Shown one piece after another: positions 33,229 through 42,026 of a DNA stretch of 64,000 bases (position 1 is its first letter; the number at the start of each line of letters is the position of its first letter). A program made the position numbers and the translations under genes. Source of the DNA: Mycolicibacterium rhodesiae JS60 (lineage in GTDB: Bacteria; Actinomycetota; Actinomycetes; Mycobacteriales; Mycobacteriaceae); assembly GCA_000230935.2 (NCBI GenBank), contig AGIQ01000002.1:124001-188000 (forward strand), in the 5' to 3' direction. A model generated the notes under the pieces. The model did no database searches. It was given only the letters and a program-made list of their open reading frames with translations, and was not told the origin of the DNA.

Positions 33229-34835
33229 CGGTCGACCACTTTCTGGGTCACAAGAATATTCTGCGCCAGGTTCTCGACATTCGGCGTACCCAGCCCCGTC
33301 ACCAGGTCATAGCCCGGACCGGCGTTGGCCACGGCGTTGCCGCCGAGGACGACATCGCGGAAGGCGGGCAGCGGGGTGCCCTCGGCGATGGTGTACAGGA
33401 TCGGGTTCAGATCGCCGATGAGCGAGCCGCCCTTGTCGACGACGAACTGGTTCATCAGCGCGGTCAGTCCGGCCCAGATCGGCGCCGACAGCGACGTCCC
33501 GCCGCCGATGATCAGATTCTGGTTGAACACGATCTGCACGCCGGTGAACGGATCGGCGACGGCGGCGATGTCCGGGGTGAGCCGTTTACCCTCCCCGTTG
33601 GGCACATCGAGGCCCCGTTGCCAATCCGGACGCTCGTAGAGATTCGACACGCCCCCGCCGGTGCCCTGGGACAGCGGTGGGTCGAACCAGGATTGCTCAG
33701 CGAGCCAGTCGCCCTTGTCATCGGTGGACACCGTGGTGCCGCCCACGTCGACCATCTCCGGCATCGAGGCCACCGCGTCCAGGCCGACGTCGTTATCGCT
33801 CGGCGGCGAGGACCATTCGTCGCCGCCCTTACAGTCGAGGCCGGCCAGGTCACCGCTGGCGTCGAACGCTGTCGTGCCCGAGCGCTGCGCCGAGGCCAGC
33901 GCTGCCCGCACGGGCACCAGATCGGCGGCCGTGATCAGCTTGTCGCAACCCCAGCCGATCGAAAAGCTCCACACCGCACCCGGATAGCTCTTTTCGGTGT
34001 CCTCCATCAGCTTCGCGATCTTCTCGTACGACCCGTCGCCCTCCACGGTGGAGCGCGCGTTGACCAACACCTTTTTGGCGTCGGGCGCGATCGCGTGGAC
34101 CGCCTCGAGGTCCATGGTCGCCTCGCCGCGGCGGGCAGGCGGCATGCCGCCGACGACATCCGGGGTGAATTTCGGCAGGTTGAAACTGGAGGCGAAGGTG
34201 TCGAGGTCGGCTTGGTCGAATCCGTCGAAGGCGAACACGACGACGGTGATGCCCTTGCCGGTGTAGCCCTTTTCGTGCAACGGAAGCGCGTTATAGGTGC
34301 GCAGCAGCGCGGCGGGATTCAACCCTTGGTCGGGCACCTCGAGGGGGTGCATCCACACCTTCGACTCGCGGTGCGGCGTGTAGCCGAGGATGCGGCCGAG
34401 CCCGGCCACTTCGACGTTGAGCGATTGCGGAACGGCCGGCTGCTGGGGCGAGGCGTAGAAGACCTGGCCGCGCTTGCCGCGGTAGTCATGGACGTCGACA
34501 TCGAAGGCGCCGGACACCGCATCGGGCGCACCTTCCAGGATCGCCCAGCTGTCTCCGGGCCGCCAGCGCACCGAAAGATTCTGTTGGACAGCCCATCCCA
34601 TCAGTAGATCAGGGCGAGAACCGTCGCGCAGCGCCGCGGTCAACTGAATATGGTCGGTGCGAGCCGGACCAAGGTCGACGGAACTGGCGAGGAGAGACGC
34701 GTACGGGCCGCTGATCACCCCGGAATCGGCGGGTGCCGAAGACCGATGGAGATCAGCGACCAGTACTGCAGCTGCGGTCAGCACGCCCAACAGGCCCACC
34801 ACGGACAGCGCGCGAAGGCGTAGTACCCCGATCAC
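33225..34835 (-). CDS. Sedolisin (S53) serine-carboxyl peptidase with pro-domain
   Basis: A 536-residue exported acid protease of the sedolisin/kumamolisin family. A hydrophobic signal or anchor occupies about residues 8-28, followed by a pro-kumamolisin activation domain to about residue 190, then the peptidase domain. All catalytic residues can be placed: Glu238 and Asp242 in GEATMD, the oxyanion Asp329 in ASGDLAG, and Ser448 in GGTSLSAP. The protein should thus be active after pro-domain removal, probably in acidic conditions. It is first in a four-base-overlapping operon with a zinc-ribbon membrane protein and an anchored exported protein. Confidence 0.9.
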   Translation of the reverse strand: MIGVLRLRALSVVGLLGVLTAAAVLVADLHRSSAPADSGVISGPYASLLASSVDLGPARTDHIQLTAALRDGSRPDLLMGWAVQQNLSVRWRPGDSWAILEGAPDAVSGAFDVDVHDYRGKRGQVFYASPQQPAVPQSLNVEVAGLGRILGYTPHRESKVWMHPLEVPDQGLNPAALLRTYNALPLHEKGYTGKGITVVVFAFDGFDQADLDTFASSFNLPKFTPDVVGGMPPARRGEATMDLEAVHAIAPDAKKVLVNARSTVEGDGSYEKIAKLMEDTEKSYPGAVWSFSIGWGCDKLITAADLVPVRAALASAQRSGTTAFDASGDLAGLDCKGGDEWSSPPSDNDVGLDAVASMPEMVDVGGTTVSTDDKGDWLAEQSWFDPPLSQGTGGGVSNLYERPDWQRGLDVPNGEGKRLTPDIAAVADPFTGVQIVFNQNLIIGGGTSLSAPIWAGLTALMNQFVVDKGGSLIGDLNPILYTIAEGTPLPAFRDVVLGGNAVANAGPGYDLVTGLGTPNVENLAQNILVTQKVVDR

Positions 34836-34877
34836 TGTCGGCGGAGGGTGGCTGTGGACGAGTGCTGACCGCGCGGC

Positions 34878-35141
34878 TCAGTTGCCGCCGGTGACGACGT
34901 TGCCGGGCAGCGCGGTGGGCGCCGGCGGAGCCTTGACGGTGGGCGTGAAGGAGTTGGGGCCACCCGGCGACACCGCCTTCTCGGTGGGCGACGGCGCGGG
35001 CGCGCTCGTCGTCGTGGTCGGCGTGGTGGTCTCCGGAGCCTTCTCCTTGTCCTTACCGCAAGCGGTCAGGGTGCCCATGCCGACGATCGCGAGCCCGCCA
35101 GCACAAAGAGCAATCTGCCGAGTCAAACGACCTGACATCAT
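34878..35141 (-). CDS. Small Pro/Thr-rich lipoprotein
   Basis: An 87-residue predicted lipoprotein. The signal peptide ends in the lipobox LTAC, so Cys28 would be lipidated. The mature chain is low-complexity, rich in Thr, Pro and Lys (KDKEKAPETTTPTTTT), typical of a flexible surface-exposed tail. No domain is recognised. It lies 42 bases upstream of the sedolisin gene in the same direction and may belong to the same transcript. Confidence 0.75.
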   Translation of the reverse strand: MMSGRLTRQIALCAGGLAIVGMGTLTACGKDKEKAPETTTPTTTTSAPAPSPTEKAVSPGGPNSFTPTVKAPPAPTALPGNVVTGGN

Positions 35142-35553
35142 GTTCAGTCCTTACTTCTCAAGCCGGGATTGGTTGAAGCGTCGCTGGCTGGCCCGGCGGT
35201 AAACCAGCCCACCCCCGAAGGGCCGAGGACACCCAAGATATCTCACTGCACCAGCTATTGCATAGCAACTTTTGCTGCGGGCGAAAATGACGTGCTCCGC
35301 CCCCGCGTGGCAACAGCGCTTCGACAGGCCGAAATGTTATGAACGAACCATGGTACAAAGCTGCCGAGAATGCGCCGCTGGCCTGGGACATTGTCACGGT
35401 ACGCTGATCCTTCACGCCGCGCGGCGCGGCGAGTGCACCGAGGACGACTGCGCAACTCCCGAACTGGTTTTTCATACTTTCGTCATAGATTGCGACACGG
35501 TTGGGTGCGCCTGCTTTCAGCAAACATCGGATCGATTGGCTGGGTAATACCTG
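35142..35553. promoter_or_regulatory. Intergenic region upstream of the lipoprotein/sedolisin unit
   Basis: These 412 bases carry no convincing gene; the short ORFs within lack coding character and ribosome-binding sites. The region should contain the promoter for the minus-strand lipoprotein gene. A small inverted repeat GCTAT-tgc-ATAGC lies at 35254-35266. Base composition is more AT-rich than neighbouring genes. Nothing else could be supported. Confidence 0.4.
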
Positions 35554-36240
35554 TCAGCCCATGGGATCGGACGATTCCAGCGCATCCTTTATTGCGTGCA
35601 CGTCGGGCTCGGGATAGAACGGCGGGCTGAGCGCTCCCCACTGCACGCAGCTCCAGCGGCCGTCAGTGATCGGCGACAGCACCACCGACTCGGTGTTGGC
35701 CAGATGGTGATCGAGGACGAAACTGCTCTCCACCCCGGCCAGCGTGGCCGCGATCAACCGGATCGCCGCGCCGTGGCTGACCACGACGATGTCCTCGGCC
35801 CAGGCGTGGTCGTCCAGATAGCGCAGACGCAGATCGGTGATCACCGGAAGGTAGCGGCCCAGGACGTCGCTGGCACTTTCGCCACCAGGCATCGGGACCG
35901 TCAGCTCGCCTTCGTGCCAGCGCTGGTAGATCGCGTTGAACTCGGCGATCGCATCGTCGTCGTTGCGGTTCTCGAGTTCGCCGGCCTGCACCTCGTGGAT
36001 ACCCTCGAACTCCTCGGCGGACAGCCGCAGCTGGGTGGCGATCTCGGCCGCGGTCTGTGCCGCACGCCGGGCGATCGAGTGGACCAGTAGGCCGGGGGGA
36101 CGGCTGCGGGCCAGGGCGAAATCGCGCGCCTGTTCCCGGCCCAGATCGGTGAGGTCGGCACCGGGGGGACGGGTGTCGATGCGGCGCTCGACGTTGCCGT
36201 GCGATTGCCCGTGCCGAAGCAGGATCAGCCGTCCACTCAT
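35554..36240 (-). CDS. Histidine phosphatase, phosphoglycerate-mutase-like (Rv3837c)
   Basis: A 228-residue histidine phosphatase superfamily member. The catalytic motif LLRHGQSHGN contains the phospho-accepting His9 in RHG, and the second histidine is in VVSHGAAIR. It resembles Rv3837c, annotated as a phosphoglycerate mutase, but such cofactor-type phosphatases act on varied phosphoesters, so the substrate is open. Its ATG overlaps the pheA stop by four bases (36237-36240), as in M. tuberculosis, where the phosphatase follows pheA. A link with phenylalanine synthesis has been suggested only by this linkage. Confidence 0.9.
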   Translation of the reverse strand: MSGRLILLRHGQSHGNVERRIDTRPPGADLTDLGREQARDFALARSRPPGLLVHSIARRAAQTAAEIATQLRLSAEEFEGIHEVQAGELENRNDDDAIAEFNAIYQRWHEGELTVPMPGGESASDVLGRYLPVITDLRLRYLDDHAWAEDIVVVSHGAAIRLIAATLAGVESSFVLDHHLANTESVVLSPITDGRWSCVQWGALSPPFYPEPDVHAIKDALESSDPMG

Positions 36241-37157
36241 GTCGGATCGCCCTCACGAAGTCGGGCCAGCCATCGGTCGGCCTCGTCGAGTTGCGGCGGG
36301 GTCGCTCCGGTCGCCGATCCTGTCGGCCACGAGCCGAGGTAGCGAACGTCGGCGCAGCGCCGATGCAATGCCTTGAGCGCCTCGGCGACCGCAGTGTCGT
36401 CGAGGTGACCGACACAATCCAGGAAGAAGACGTACGTACCCAGCTCGACGCGGGTGGGCCGGGACTCGATGCGGGTCAGGTCGATGTCGCGGATGCCGAA
36501 TTCGGTCATCGCCGACACCAGCGCACCCGGGGTGTTGGCGATCCGTAGCACCACCGAGGTGCGGTCGGCACCGGTGCGCGCGGGCGGCGGTCCAGGGCGT
36601 CCGACAAGCACGAAGCGAGTCCTGGCATTCGGTTCGTCGACGACCCCGTCGGCCAGGGTGGCCAGCTCGTAGCGCTGCGCGGCCAGCGCCGTGCTGACCC
36701 CGGCGTCGGCGCGTCCGGCAGCCACCTCTTGGGCGGCCGCGGCATTCGAATTGGCCGGGACGAGGGCGGCGTCCGGTAGATGCTGGGCCAACCACCGGCG
36801 GACTTGCGCGGCGGCGACGGGAAAGGCCGCGACCGTGCGCACCGAGTCCCGGTCGCGGCCGTCGCACACCACGATGCTGAAGGCGACGTCCAAGGTCAGT
36901 TCGGCGTAAATCTGCAGCGGAGAGCCGTTGGCCAGGCTGTCCAAGGTCGGCAAGACGCTGCCTTCTATCGAGTTCTCGATCGGTACGCACGCGAAATCGG
37001 CCACGCCGTCACGCACGGCCGCCAGTGCGGCCGGAGTGCTGTCCGTGGGCTTGGGTTCCGCGCCGCTGCCACCCGGAATCACACCGGAAGCGGACATCTT
37101 GAGAAGTGCCGCTTCGGTGAACGTGCCCTCGGGACCGAGGTAGGCGATGCGGGCCAC
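36237..37157 (-). CDS. pheA: Prephenate dehydratase
   Basis: Converts prephenate to phenylpyruvate in phenylalanine synthesis. The 306-residue protein opens with the typical YLGPEGTFTE, has the substrate-binding TRFVLVG motif near residues 179-185, and ends with an ACT regulatory domain containing GALVSAMTEFGIRDIDLTRIESRP, which would confer feedback control by phenylalanine. The M. tuberculosis enzyme has 321 residues. The start overlaps nothing upstream; it is divergent from the IdeR-regulated DUF2470 gene, 95 bases away. Confidence 0.96.
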   Translation of the reverse strand: MARIAYLGPEGTFTEAALLKMSASGVIPGGSGAEPKPTDSTPAALAAVRDGVADFACVPIENSIEGSVLPTLDSLANGSPLQIYAELTLDVAFSIVVCDGRDRDSVRTVAAFPVAAAQVRRWLAQHLPDAALVPANSNAAAAQEVAAGRADAGVSTALAAQRYELATLADGVVDEPNARTRFVLVGRPGPPPARTGADRTSVVLRIANTPGALVSAMTEFGIRDIDLTRIESRPTRVELGTYVFFLDCVGHLDDTAVAEALKALHRRCADVRYLGSWPTGSATGATPPQLDEADRWLARLREGDPT

Positions 37158-37193
37158 GCTCCAACCCTATCGGGTCGGCCGCGGAGGGAAGCC

Positions 37194-37234
37194 TTGCGCG
37201 ACCACACCTCCATAGTTAACTTAGGCTTACCTCA
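37194..37234 (+). promoter_or_regulatory. Promoter with IdeR iron box upstream of the DUF2470 gene
   Basis: A 19-base iron box TTAACTTAGGCTTACCTCA (37216-37234) matches the IdeR consensus TTAGGTTAGGCTAACCTAA at 15 positions. It covers the probable -10 TAACTT (37217-37222), which lies 17 bases after TTGCGC (37194-37199). Repression by iron-loaded IdeR at this site is expected; the M. tuberculosis homologue Rv3839 is a known IdeR target. Confidence 0.85.
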
Positions 37235-37252
37235 CTAACAGGAAGGTGCGCG

Positions 37253-38023
37253 ATGACCTCAGCGACGCTCACTACGCCGTCCACCGCCGAACGCGTCCGC
37301 AGCGCTTGTGCGCGCGCTGCCGGGGCGATGCTGGTCGCCGACGACGTCGCTCCGGCCACCACGCCCATTCACCACCTGCTGCCCGGTGGATCCTTCGCGG
37401 TGAGCCTGCCCAGCCAATCTGCGCTGGCCGTGCGTGCCTGCGCGGCCGGTACCGATGGCGTCGCGGCCGTACTGGAGCTCACCGACTTCGCCCCGCTGCC
37501 GTTGCGCGAGCCGGTGCGCTCGCTGGTGTGGATCCGCGGCCGCGTGCAGAGCGTGCCCGAGCACGCCGTTCGCACCATGGTCGACATGATCGCCGCCGAC
37601 CATCCCAACCCCGCACTGCTCGACATCAGCTCGGGGCAGGTCCTACTCCTCCTCGAGGTGGAGTCGGTGGTCGTCGCCGACGCCGCAGGCGCCGAGACCG
37701 TCGGACTGCACGATCTGATGTCGGCCGAGCCCGACCCGTTCTGCGAGTTCGAGTCGGCGTGGCTGTGCCACCTCGACAGCGACCATCCCGAGGTGCTCGC
37801 GCGGCTGGCGGGCAAGCTGCCTGCGCCGCTGCGGCGTGGCCGGGTCCGCCCGCTGGGCCTGGATCGCTACGGCGTGCGACTGCGCGTCGAAGGAACCGAC
37901 GGTGACCACGACGTCCGCCTGCCCTTCGGGGAGCCGGTGCAGGACGTCCCCGGTCTGGGCCGGGCCATCCGGCTGCTCATGGGTTGCCCGTTCGTCAACG
38001 GGCTGCGCGCACGCAAGATGTAG
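37253..38023 (+). CDS. IdeR-regulated DUF2470 protein (Rv3839-like)
   Basis: A 256-residue protein. The C-terminal part (about residues 160-250) fits DUF2470, the domain that pairs with a flavin-like split barrel in HugZ-type haem-degrading proteins; the segment LDSDHPEVLARLA and the following RVRPLGLDRYGVRL are typical. The N-terminal half may be a degenerate split barrel. A function in haem or iron handling is therefore inferred and agrees with the iron box in front. The ATG has a GGAAGG ribosome-binding site. M. tuberculosis Rv3839 has 258 residues. Confidence 0.87.
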   Translation: MTSATLTTPSTAERVRSACARAAGAMLVADDVAPATTPIHHLLPGGSFAVSLPSQSALAVRACAAGTDGVAAVLELTDFAPLPLREPVRSLVWIRGRVQSVPEHAVRTMVDMIAADHPNPALLDISSGQVLLLLEVESVVVADAAGAETVGLHDLMSAEPDPFCEFESAWLCHLDSDHPEVLARLAGKLPAPLRRGRVRPLGLDRYGVRLRVEGTDGDHDVRLPFGEPVQDVPGLGRAIRLLMGCPFVNGLRARKM

Positions 38024-38041
38024 GGCCGTTACCGTGACGGG

Positions 38042-38809
38042 GTGAGCGCGCCACGCGACGAATTCCTCGCCACCGACCGGCGCGGACTGCGCATCGAAAT
38101 CGGCGTCATGCTCGCCGTCACCTTCGGCGTCAGCGCCGTCATCGCGACGCTGAAGCTGTTCGACGCGGTGCTCTCCGGGCTTGCCGGGCAACGAGTTCGG
38201 TTGAACCCCAACTTGTCCCGCTATGACCTGATCAACCTCGGCCTGAACTTGACGTCGGTCGCCCAGTTGGTGGCATGGGGCATGCTCGGCCTCTATCTGT
38301 TGTGGCGCAGCGGGATCACGCCCGATCGGCTCGGGCTGGGACGCGTGCGCTGGCGTAGCGACGTGCTCGGCGGACTCGGCCTGGCCGCGCTGATCGGCAT
38401 CCCCGGGCTGCTGCTGTACCTGGCGGGCCGCTGGCTGGGGATGAACGCCGAGGTGGAGCCAGCCGCGCTGCACGCGTCGTGGTGGCGCATCCCGGTGCTG
38501 ATCCTCTCGGCGTTCGCCAACGGCTTCGCCGAGGAAGTCGTGGTCGTCGGCTACCTGATAACCAGGCTCAAACAGCTCGGCCTGAGTCAGAACCGGGCGA
38601 TCCTGATCTCCAGCGTGCTGCGCGGGACGTACCACCTCTATCAGGGCTTCGGGGCAGGACTGGGCAATCTCGTGATGGGCCTGGTTTTCGGGTACGCCTG
38701 GTGCCGCACCGGCCGGTTGTGGCCACTGGTGATTGCACACGGCGTCATCGATACGGTCGCGTTCGTCGGCTACATCGCACTCGCCGGCCATCTTGGCTGG
38801 CTCAAGTGA
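38042..38809 (+). CDS. CPBP-family intramembrane metalloprotease
   Basis: A 255-residue membrane protein with about seven membrane segments and the CPBP (CAAX protease/bacteriocin-processing) motifs: Glu164-Glu165 in EEVVVVGYL, the second motif RGTYHLYQG, and the third HGVIDTVAF. In the usual EExxxR motif the arginine is replaced by valine here, a variant common among actinobacterial members as far as I know. The GTG at 38042 follows the DUF2470 gene by 18 bases and the pair may be co-transcribed, which would put it under IdeR. The substrate is unknown. Confidence 0.85.
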   Translation: MSAPRDEFLATDRRGLRIEIGVMLAVTFGVSAVIATLKLFDAVLSGLAGQRVRLNPNLSRYDLINLGLNLTSVAQLVAWGMLGLYLLWRSGITPDRLGLGRVRWRSDVLGGLGLAALIGIPGLLLYLAGRWLGMNAEVEPAALHASWWRIPVLILSAFANGFAEEVVVVGYLITRLKQLGLSQNRAILISSVLRGTYHLYQGFGAGLGNLVMGLVFGYAWCRTGRLWPLVIAHGVIDTVAFVGYIALAGHLGWLK

Positions 38810-38831
38810 GCCGGGCACGTAAATTGACCTG

Positions 38832-40049
38832 GTGAGCGAGGACTGGCCGCCGCGCGCGGATCCGCCGACCGAGCGGATACCCCGACCCGAGCCGCCGACC
38901 GAGCGGATACCGCGAAGTGAGCCCTCCCAAGTGATTCGGCGCGATCCGGGTCGACGGCCACCGCCAACCCCACCGCGAGCGCCGGTTCCCCCGCCACCCC
39001 GGCAAGCGCCGCCACCGCGCCGGCCGCCACCGCCCACGGCTCGTCCCCCCGCTCCCGCGCCAATCGCTCCCCCGCGACCCAAGCGCAAAAAGCACTGGGG
39101 CCGAAGGATTTTCGTCACACTTGTGCTGGTCTTCCTCCTAGCCGCCGGTGGACTCATCGGTGGCGGGGTCTGGATCGACACGAGCCTTCGCCGGGTCGCG
39201 GTGTTCGACTACACCGACCGGCCGACCGCGGGCGCGGGCACCACATGGCTGCTCGTCGGCTCGGACAGCAGGGCCGGCCTGACCCCGGAACAGCAAGCCG
39301 AACTGACCACCGGCGGCGATCTGGGGAACGGGCGAACCGACACCATCCTGGTCGTCCACATCCCAGCACTCGGGTCCAGCACACCCACCACGATGGTCTC
39401 GATCCCCCGCGACTCCTACGTGGACATCCCCGGCTACGGCAGGGACAAGATCAACGCCGCATTCTCCGAAGGCGGTGCGCCGCTACTGGCCCAGACCGTC
39501 GAGCAGGCGACGGGCCTGCACCTCGACCACTACGCCGAGGTGGGCTTCGACGGCTTCGCGGTGGTGGTCGACGCGCTCGGGGGTGTCCAGCTCTGCCCCG
39601 CCGACCCGATCGACGATCCGCTGGCCGGGATCAACATTCCCGCCGGCTGCCAGACCCTCGACGGGCGTAACTCATTGGGCTACGTGCGATCCCGCGCCAC
39701 CCCGCGGGCCGACCTGGACCGGATGGTGCATCAGCGCGAGTTCATGGCGGCGGTGATGCACAAGGCCGGCAGCCCCGCGGTGTGGCTCAATCCGTGGCGC
39801 TGGTACTCGGCGCCGCATGCAGCCGTCGGGTCATTGACCGTTGACACGGACGACCACGTCTGGGACCTGGCCATGCTGGGCTGGGCGCTGCACGGCTCGA
39901 CCATCGCCATCACGGTGCCGATCGGCGAGTTCACCGGAAGCGATTCCGGCTCGGTGGTCGTATGGGATTCCGACGCGGCCGATCAACTGTTTTCAGCGCT
40001 GCGCACCGACTCGGCGATCCCGCAGCAGGTGCTCGACGCGCAGCCCTAA
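38832..40049 (+). CDS. LytR-CpsA-Psr (LCP) family wall-polymer ligase
   Basis: A 405-residue LCP protein. Members attach arabinogalactan or similar polymers to peptidoglycan. The N-terminal 75 residues are Pro/Arg-rich and cytosolic, with a repeated PPTERIPR motif. A membrane segment lies at about 93-117 and the LCP domain follows, with LLVGSDSRAG, GRTDTILVVH, VSIPRDSYVDIPGYG (phosphate-binding Arg and Asp), and RADLDRMVHQREF. The M. tuberculosis genes at this place encode only a short protein, and this gene is a full-length enzyme. It starts with a GTG 22 bases after the CPBP gene. Its stop overlaps that of glpQ1 on the other strand. Confidence 0.93.
   Translation: MSEDWPPRADPPTERIPRPEPPTERIPRSEPSQVIRRDPGRRPPPTPPRAPVPPPPRQAPPPRRPPPPTARPPAPAPIAPPRPKRKKHWGRRIFVTLVLVFLLAAGGLIGGGVWIDTSLRRVAVFDYTDRPTAGAGTTWLLVGSDSRAGLTPEQQAELTTGGDLGNGRTDTILVVHIPALGSSTPTTMVSIPRDSYVDIPGYGRDKINAAFSEGGAPLLAQTVEQATGLHLDHYAEVGFDGFAVVVDALGGVQLCPADPIDDPLAGINIPAGCQTLDGRNSLGYVRSRATPRADLDRMVHQREFMAAVMHKAGSPAVWLNPWRWYSAPHAAVGSLTVDTDDHVWDLAMLGWALHGSTIAITVPIGEFTGSDSGSVVVWDSDAADQLFSALRTDSAIPQQVLDAQP
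38862..38911 (+). repeat. 30-bp direct repeat within the LCP gene N-terminus
   Basis: A 20-base sequence, CCGCCGACCGAGCGGATACC, occurs exactly at 38862-38881 and again at 38892-38911, a 30-base period. It encodes the duplicated PPTERIPR motif of the cytosolic Pro-rich tail. Threonines in such tails of mycobacterial envelope proteins are frequent Ser/Thr-kinase sites, so duplication may multiply a phosphorylation motif. That is inference. Confidence 0.85.
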
Positions 40050-40867
40050 TCGCCTTGGACGGCCAACGGATTCTGCAGCCAGGCCTTGGTCCGCCCCGGA
40101 TGGTTGGTGGCGATCCAGCCGACCCCCAGATCGCGGCAGTAGCCGACGTCCTCGTAGTGGTCGACGGTCCAGCAGTACATGGCCCGGCCCTGGGCGGCGG
40201 CCCGGTCGACGAGCTCGGGATGCTCGCGCAGCGTGGCGATCGACGGCCCGACGGCCGTCGCCCCCACCGTCGTGGCGGCACTCCCACCCAGATAGCGCGA
40301 CGTCTCGCCGAGCAGCACGGTCGGCAGCAGCGGCGCCGCGCGGCGGATCCGCCACACCGCCGCGGCAGAGAAGGACATCACGACGGCCCGGGACAGGTCC
40401 GCCGAGGCCGGCGCGGCGATGCCATAGCGATGCAGCAGGGCCAGCACCTTGTTCTCCACCAGCCCGCCGTAGCGGACCGGGTGCTTGGTCTCGATGAACA
40501 TCTTGACCGGCCGGTTCCAGTCCAGCACCAGGCGGACCAGATCGTCGAGCGTGAGCAAGCCGGTGCCGGTCGGTGGATCCTCGGAGCGCGCGCTGCCGTG
40601 CCACGCCCCCCAATCCAGCCGTTTGAGTTCGGCCAGCGTCATCTCGCTCACCAGACCCGTACCGGTGGATGTGCGGTCGACCTTCCGATCGTGCACACAG
40701 ACGAGGTGGCCGTCGCGGGTCAGCCGAACGTCGCACTCGACGCCGTCGGCACCTTCGGCCAACGCAAGCTCATACGCGGCCAGCGTGTGCTCGGGGCGCT
40801 CGGCCGAAGCGCCCCGGTGGGCAACCACGAAGGGGTGCCCGCCAAGCGGTTCGCCGGCCGATTGCAT
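40046..40867 (-). CDS. glpQ1: Glycerophosphodiester phosphodiesterase
   Basis: Hydrolyses glycerophosphodiesters to glycerol-3-phosphate and an alcohol. The 273-residue protein has the GDPD signature: HRGASAERPEHT with the first catalytic His, GVECDVRLTRDG with the metal-binding Glu and Asp, and VHDRKVDRTSTG with the second His. The ATG at 40867 gives the length of the M. tuberculosis GlpQ1 (274) and lies just past the stop of the upstream gene; a start at 40903 would overlap that gene by 32 bases. No signal peptide is seen. Confidence 0.95.
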   Translation of the reverse strand: MQSAGEPLGGHPFVVAHRGASAERPEHTLAAYELALAEGADGVECDVRLTRDGHLVCVHDRKVDRTSTGTGLVSEMTLAELKRLDWGAWHGSARSEDPPTGTGLLTLDDLVRLVLDWNRPVKMFIETKHPVRYGGLVENKVLALLHRYGIAAPASADLSRAVVMSFSAAAVWRIRRAAPLLPTVLLGETSRYLGGSAATTVGATAVGPSIATLREHPELVDRAAAQGRAMYCWTVDHYEDVGYCRDLGVGWIATNHPGRTKAWLQNPLAVQGD

Positions 40868-40871
40868 ACGC

Positions 40872-41909
40872 CTATGCTGCCGGTTCCTGTTGGTCGGTCT
40901 CAACCGCTGGCGGCGATTCGGGCGCGGCAGGCTCGGGTTGTTCGGCTCCGACCATCACCCAGCGGTGCAGCGGCCGTTCGACGGGCTTACGCACGAAGGC
41001 GTCGAACACCTGCCACAACAGCACCAGCACACCGGCGCCCAGGAGATAGGCGACGATCACCGTCACGGTGTTGTCGGCGATCCCCTGCGGTTTGGTGGTG
41101 AAACTCGTGGCGATGCCGAAGACCGAGACGGCGGTCGACAAGATCCACGCGATCCACCACGCCGCGATCGGTCCGCGCAGCCGAGCCTGTGTCTGCTCGG
41201 CGTGGGCAAGTTCGATGAGGTACACCGGTGCCCACACCAAGTTGGCGACCGGCACCAGGCAGCCGGCCCACAACGCCCATGCGGGCCGCGGGTCGTCCTG
41301 CCCGAGGTGTTGATAGACCGCGGCGCGGCGTGCAATCAACCATGACGTCGTGACGACGGCGGTCAGGATCACCGCCACGATCGCTGCCAGACTGACCAAC
41401 ACGCCGAGCCACAGCGCCGCGCCGGCGACCAATGGCGGCAGCAGCGAGGTGCGGTTGATCAACAACAGCACGTAGCGAACGATGTGGATGGCCGCGGCCA
41501 GACCGAAAATGGTGATCGCCGACAGCAGAGCTGCGCGGACGGTGACGGCCGCGGGCCCTTTCTTCACAGCGGCGTCGTCGCCCGTCGCCACCGGCATCAC
41601 GTGGTCGGCAAGTCCCCAGCGCGGAATGTAGGTGTAACGCGGCGTCGGTCCGAGGGGCCGACGGCGGCGGCGAGCCGGAGGTGGCGGGCCAGGCCTGACG
41701 GCGATCCAGCGGAATCCCGAAGGCAGCCGCGGTGCACCTCCCTGCGGTGCAGGAGGGCTGGCCGGTGGGCGGCTCGTCGCACCGGGGCTCCAGCGCGGAT
41801 CAGGTGGACTGACCGGGGCCATCAGGGCGCCGTTGCAGCGGGGGCACCAGCTGCGCTGGCGGTCGCGCACGTTCCACCGCGTCCCACACTGGGAGCACAC
41901 CTGAATCAC
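40872..41909 (-). CDS. Zinc-ribbon membrane protein with DUF4328-like region (Rv3843c-like)
   Basis: A 345-residue membrane protein. The start is the GTG at 41909, giving VIQVCSQCGTRWNVRDRQRSWCPRC with a complete zinc ribbon; a longer reading frame upstream begins in non-coding sequence. A Pro-rich linker follows, then five or six membrane segments that resemble DUF4328 (for example LWAGCLVPVANLVWAP), and an Ala/Glu/Pro-rich tail. It precedes glpQ1 by four bases, as Rv3843c precedes glpQ1 in M. tuberculosis (342 residues). Function is unknown. Confidence 0.85.
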   Translation of the reverse strand: MIQVCSQCGTRWNVRDRQRSWCPRCNGALMAPVSPPDPRWSPGATSRPPASPPAPQGGAPRLPSGFRWIAVRPGPPPPARRRRRPLGPTPRYTYIPRWGLADHVMPVATGDDAAVKKGPAAVTVRAALLSAITIFGLAAAIHIVRYVLLLINRTSLLPPLVAGAALWLGVLVSLAAIVAVILTAVVTTSWLIARRAAVYQHLGQDDPRPAWALWAGCLVPVANLVWAPVYLIELAHAEQTQARLRGPIAAWWIAWILSTAVSVFGIATSFTTKPQGIADNTVTVIVAYLLGAGVLVLLWQVFDAFVRKPVERPLHRWVMVGAEQPEPAAPESPPAVETDQQEPAA

Positions 41910-42026
41910 GCGGACCAGCCTAGCGAGCAGAACCGTGGTCTGGAGTGCTGCAACGGGCCTCCCGAGCATGCGGATTGTGGCACGCAGTGCATCTTCGACA
42001 GTCGGGGACGTGCAGCAATGACCGGA

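Noticed and set aside
35272..35547. A 91-residue plus-strand ORF with several cysteines
   Set aside because: No ribosome-binding site, no domain, codon usage unlike neighbours; sits in a probable promoter region.
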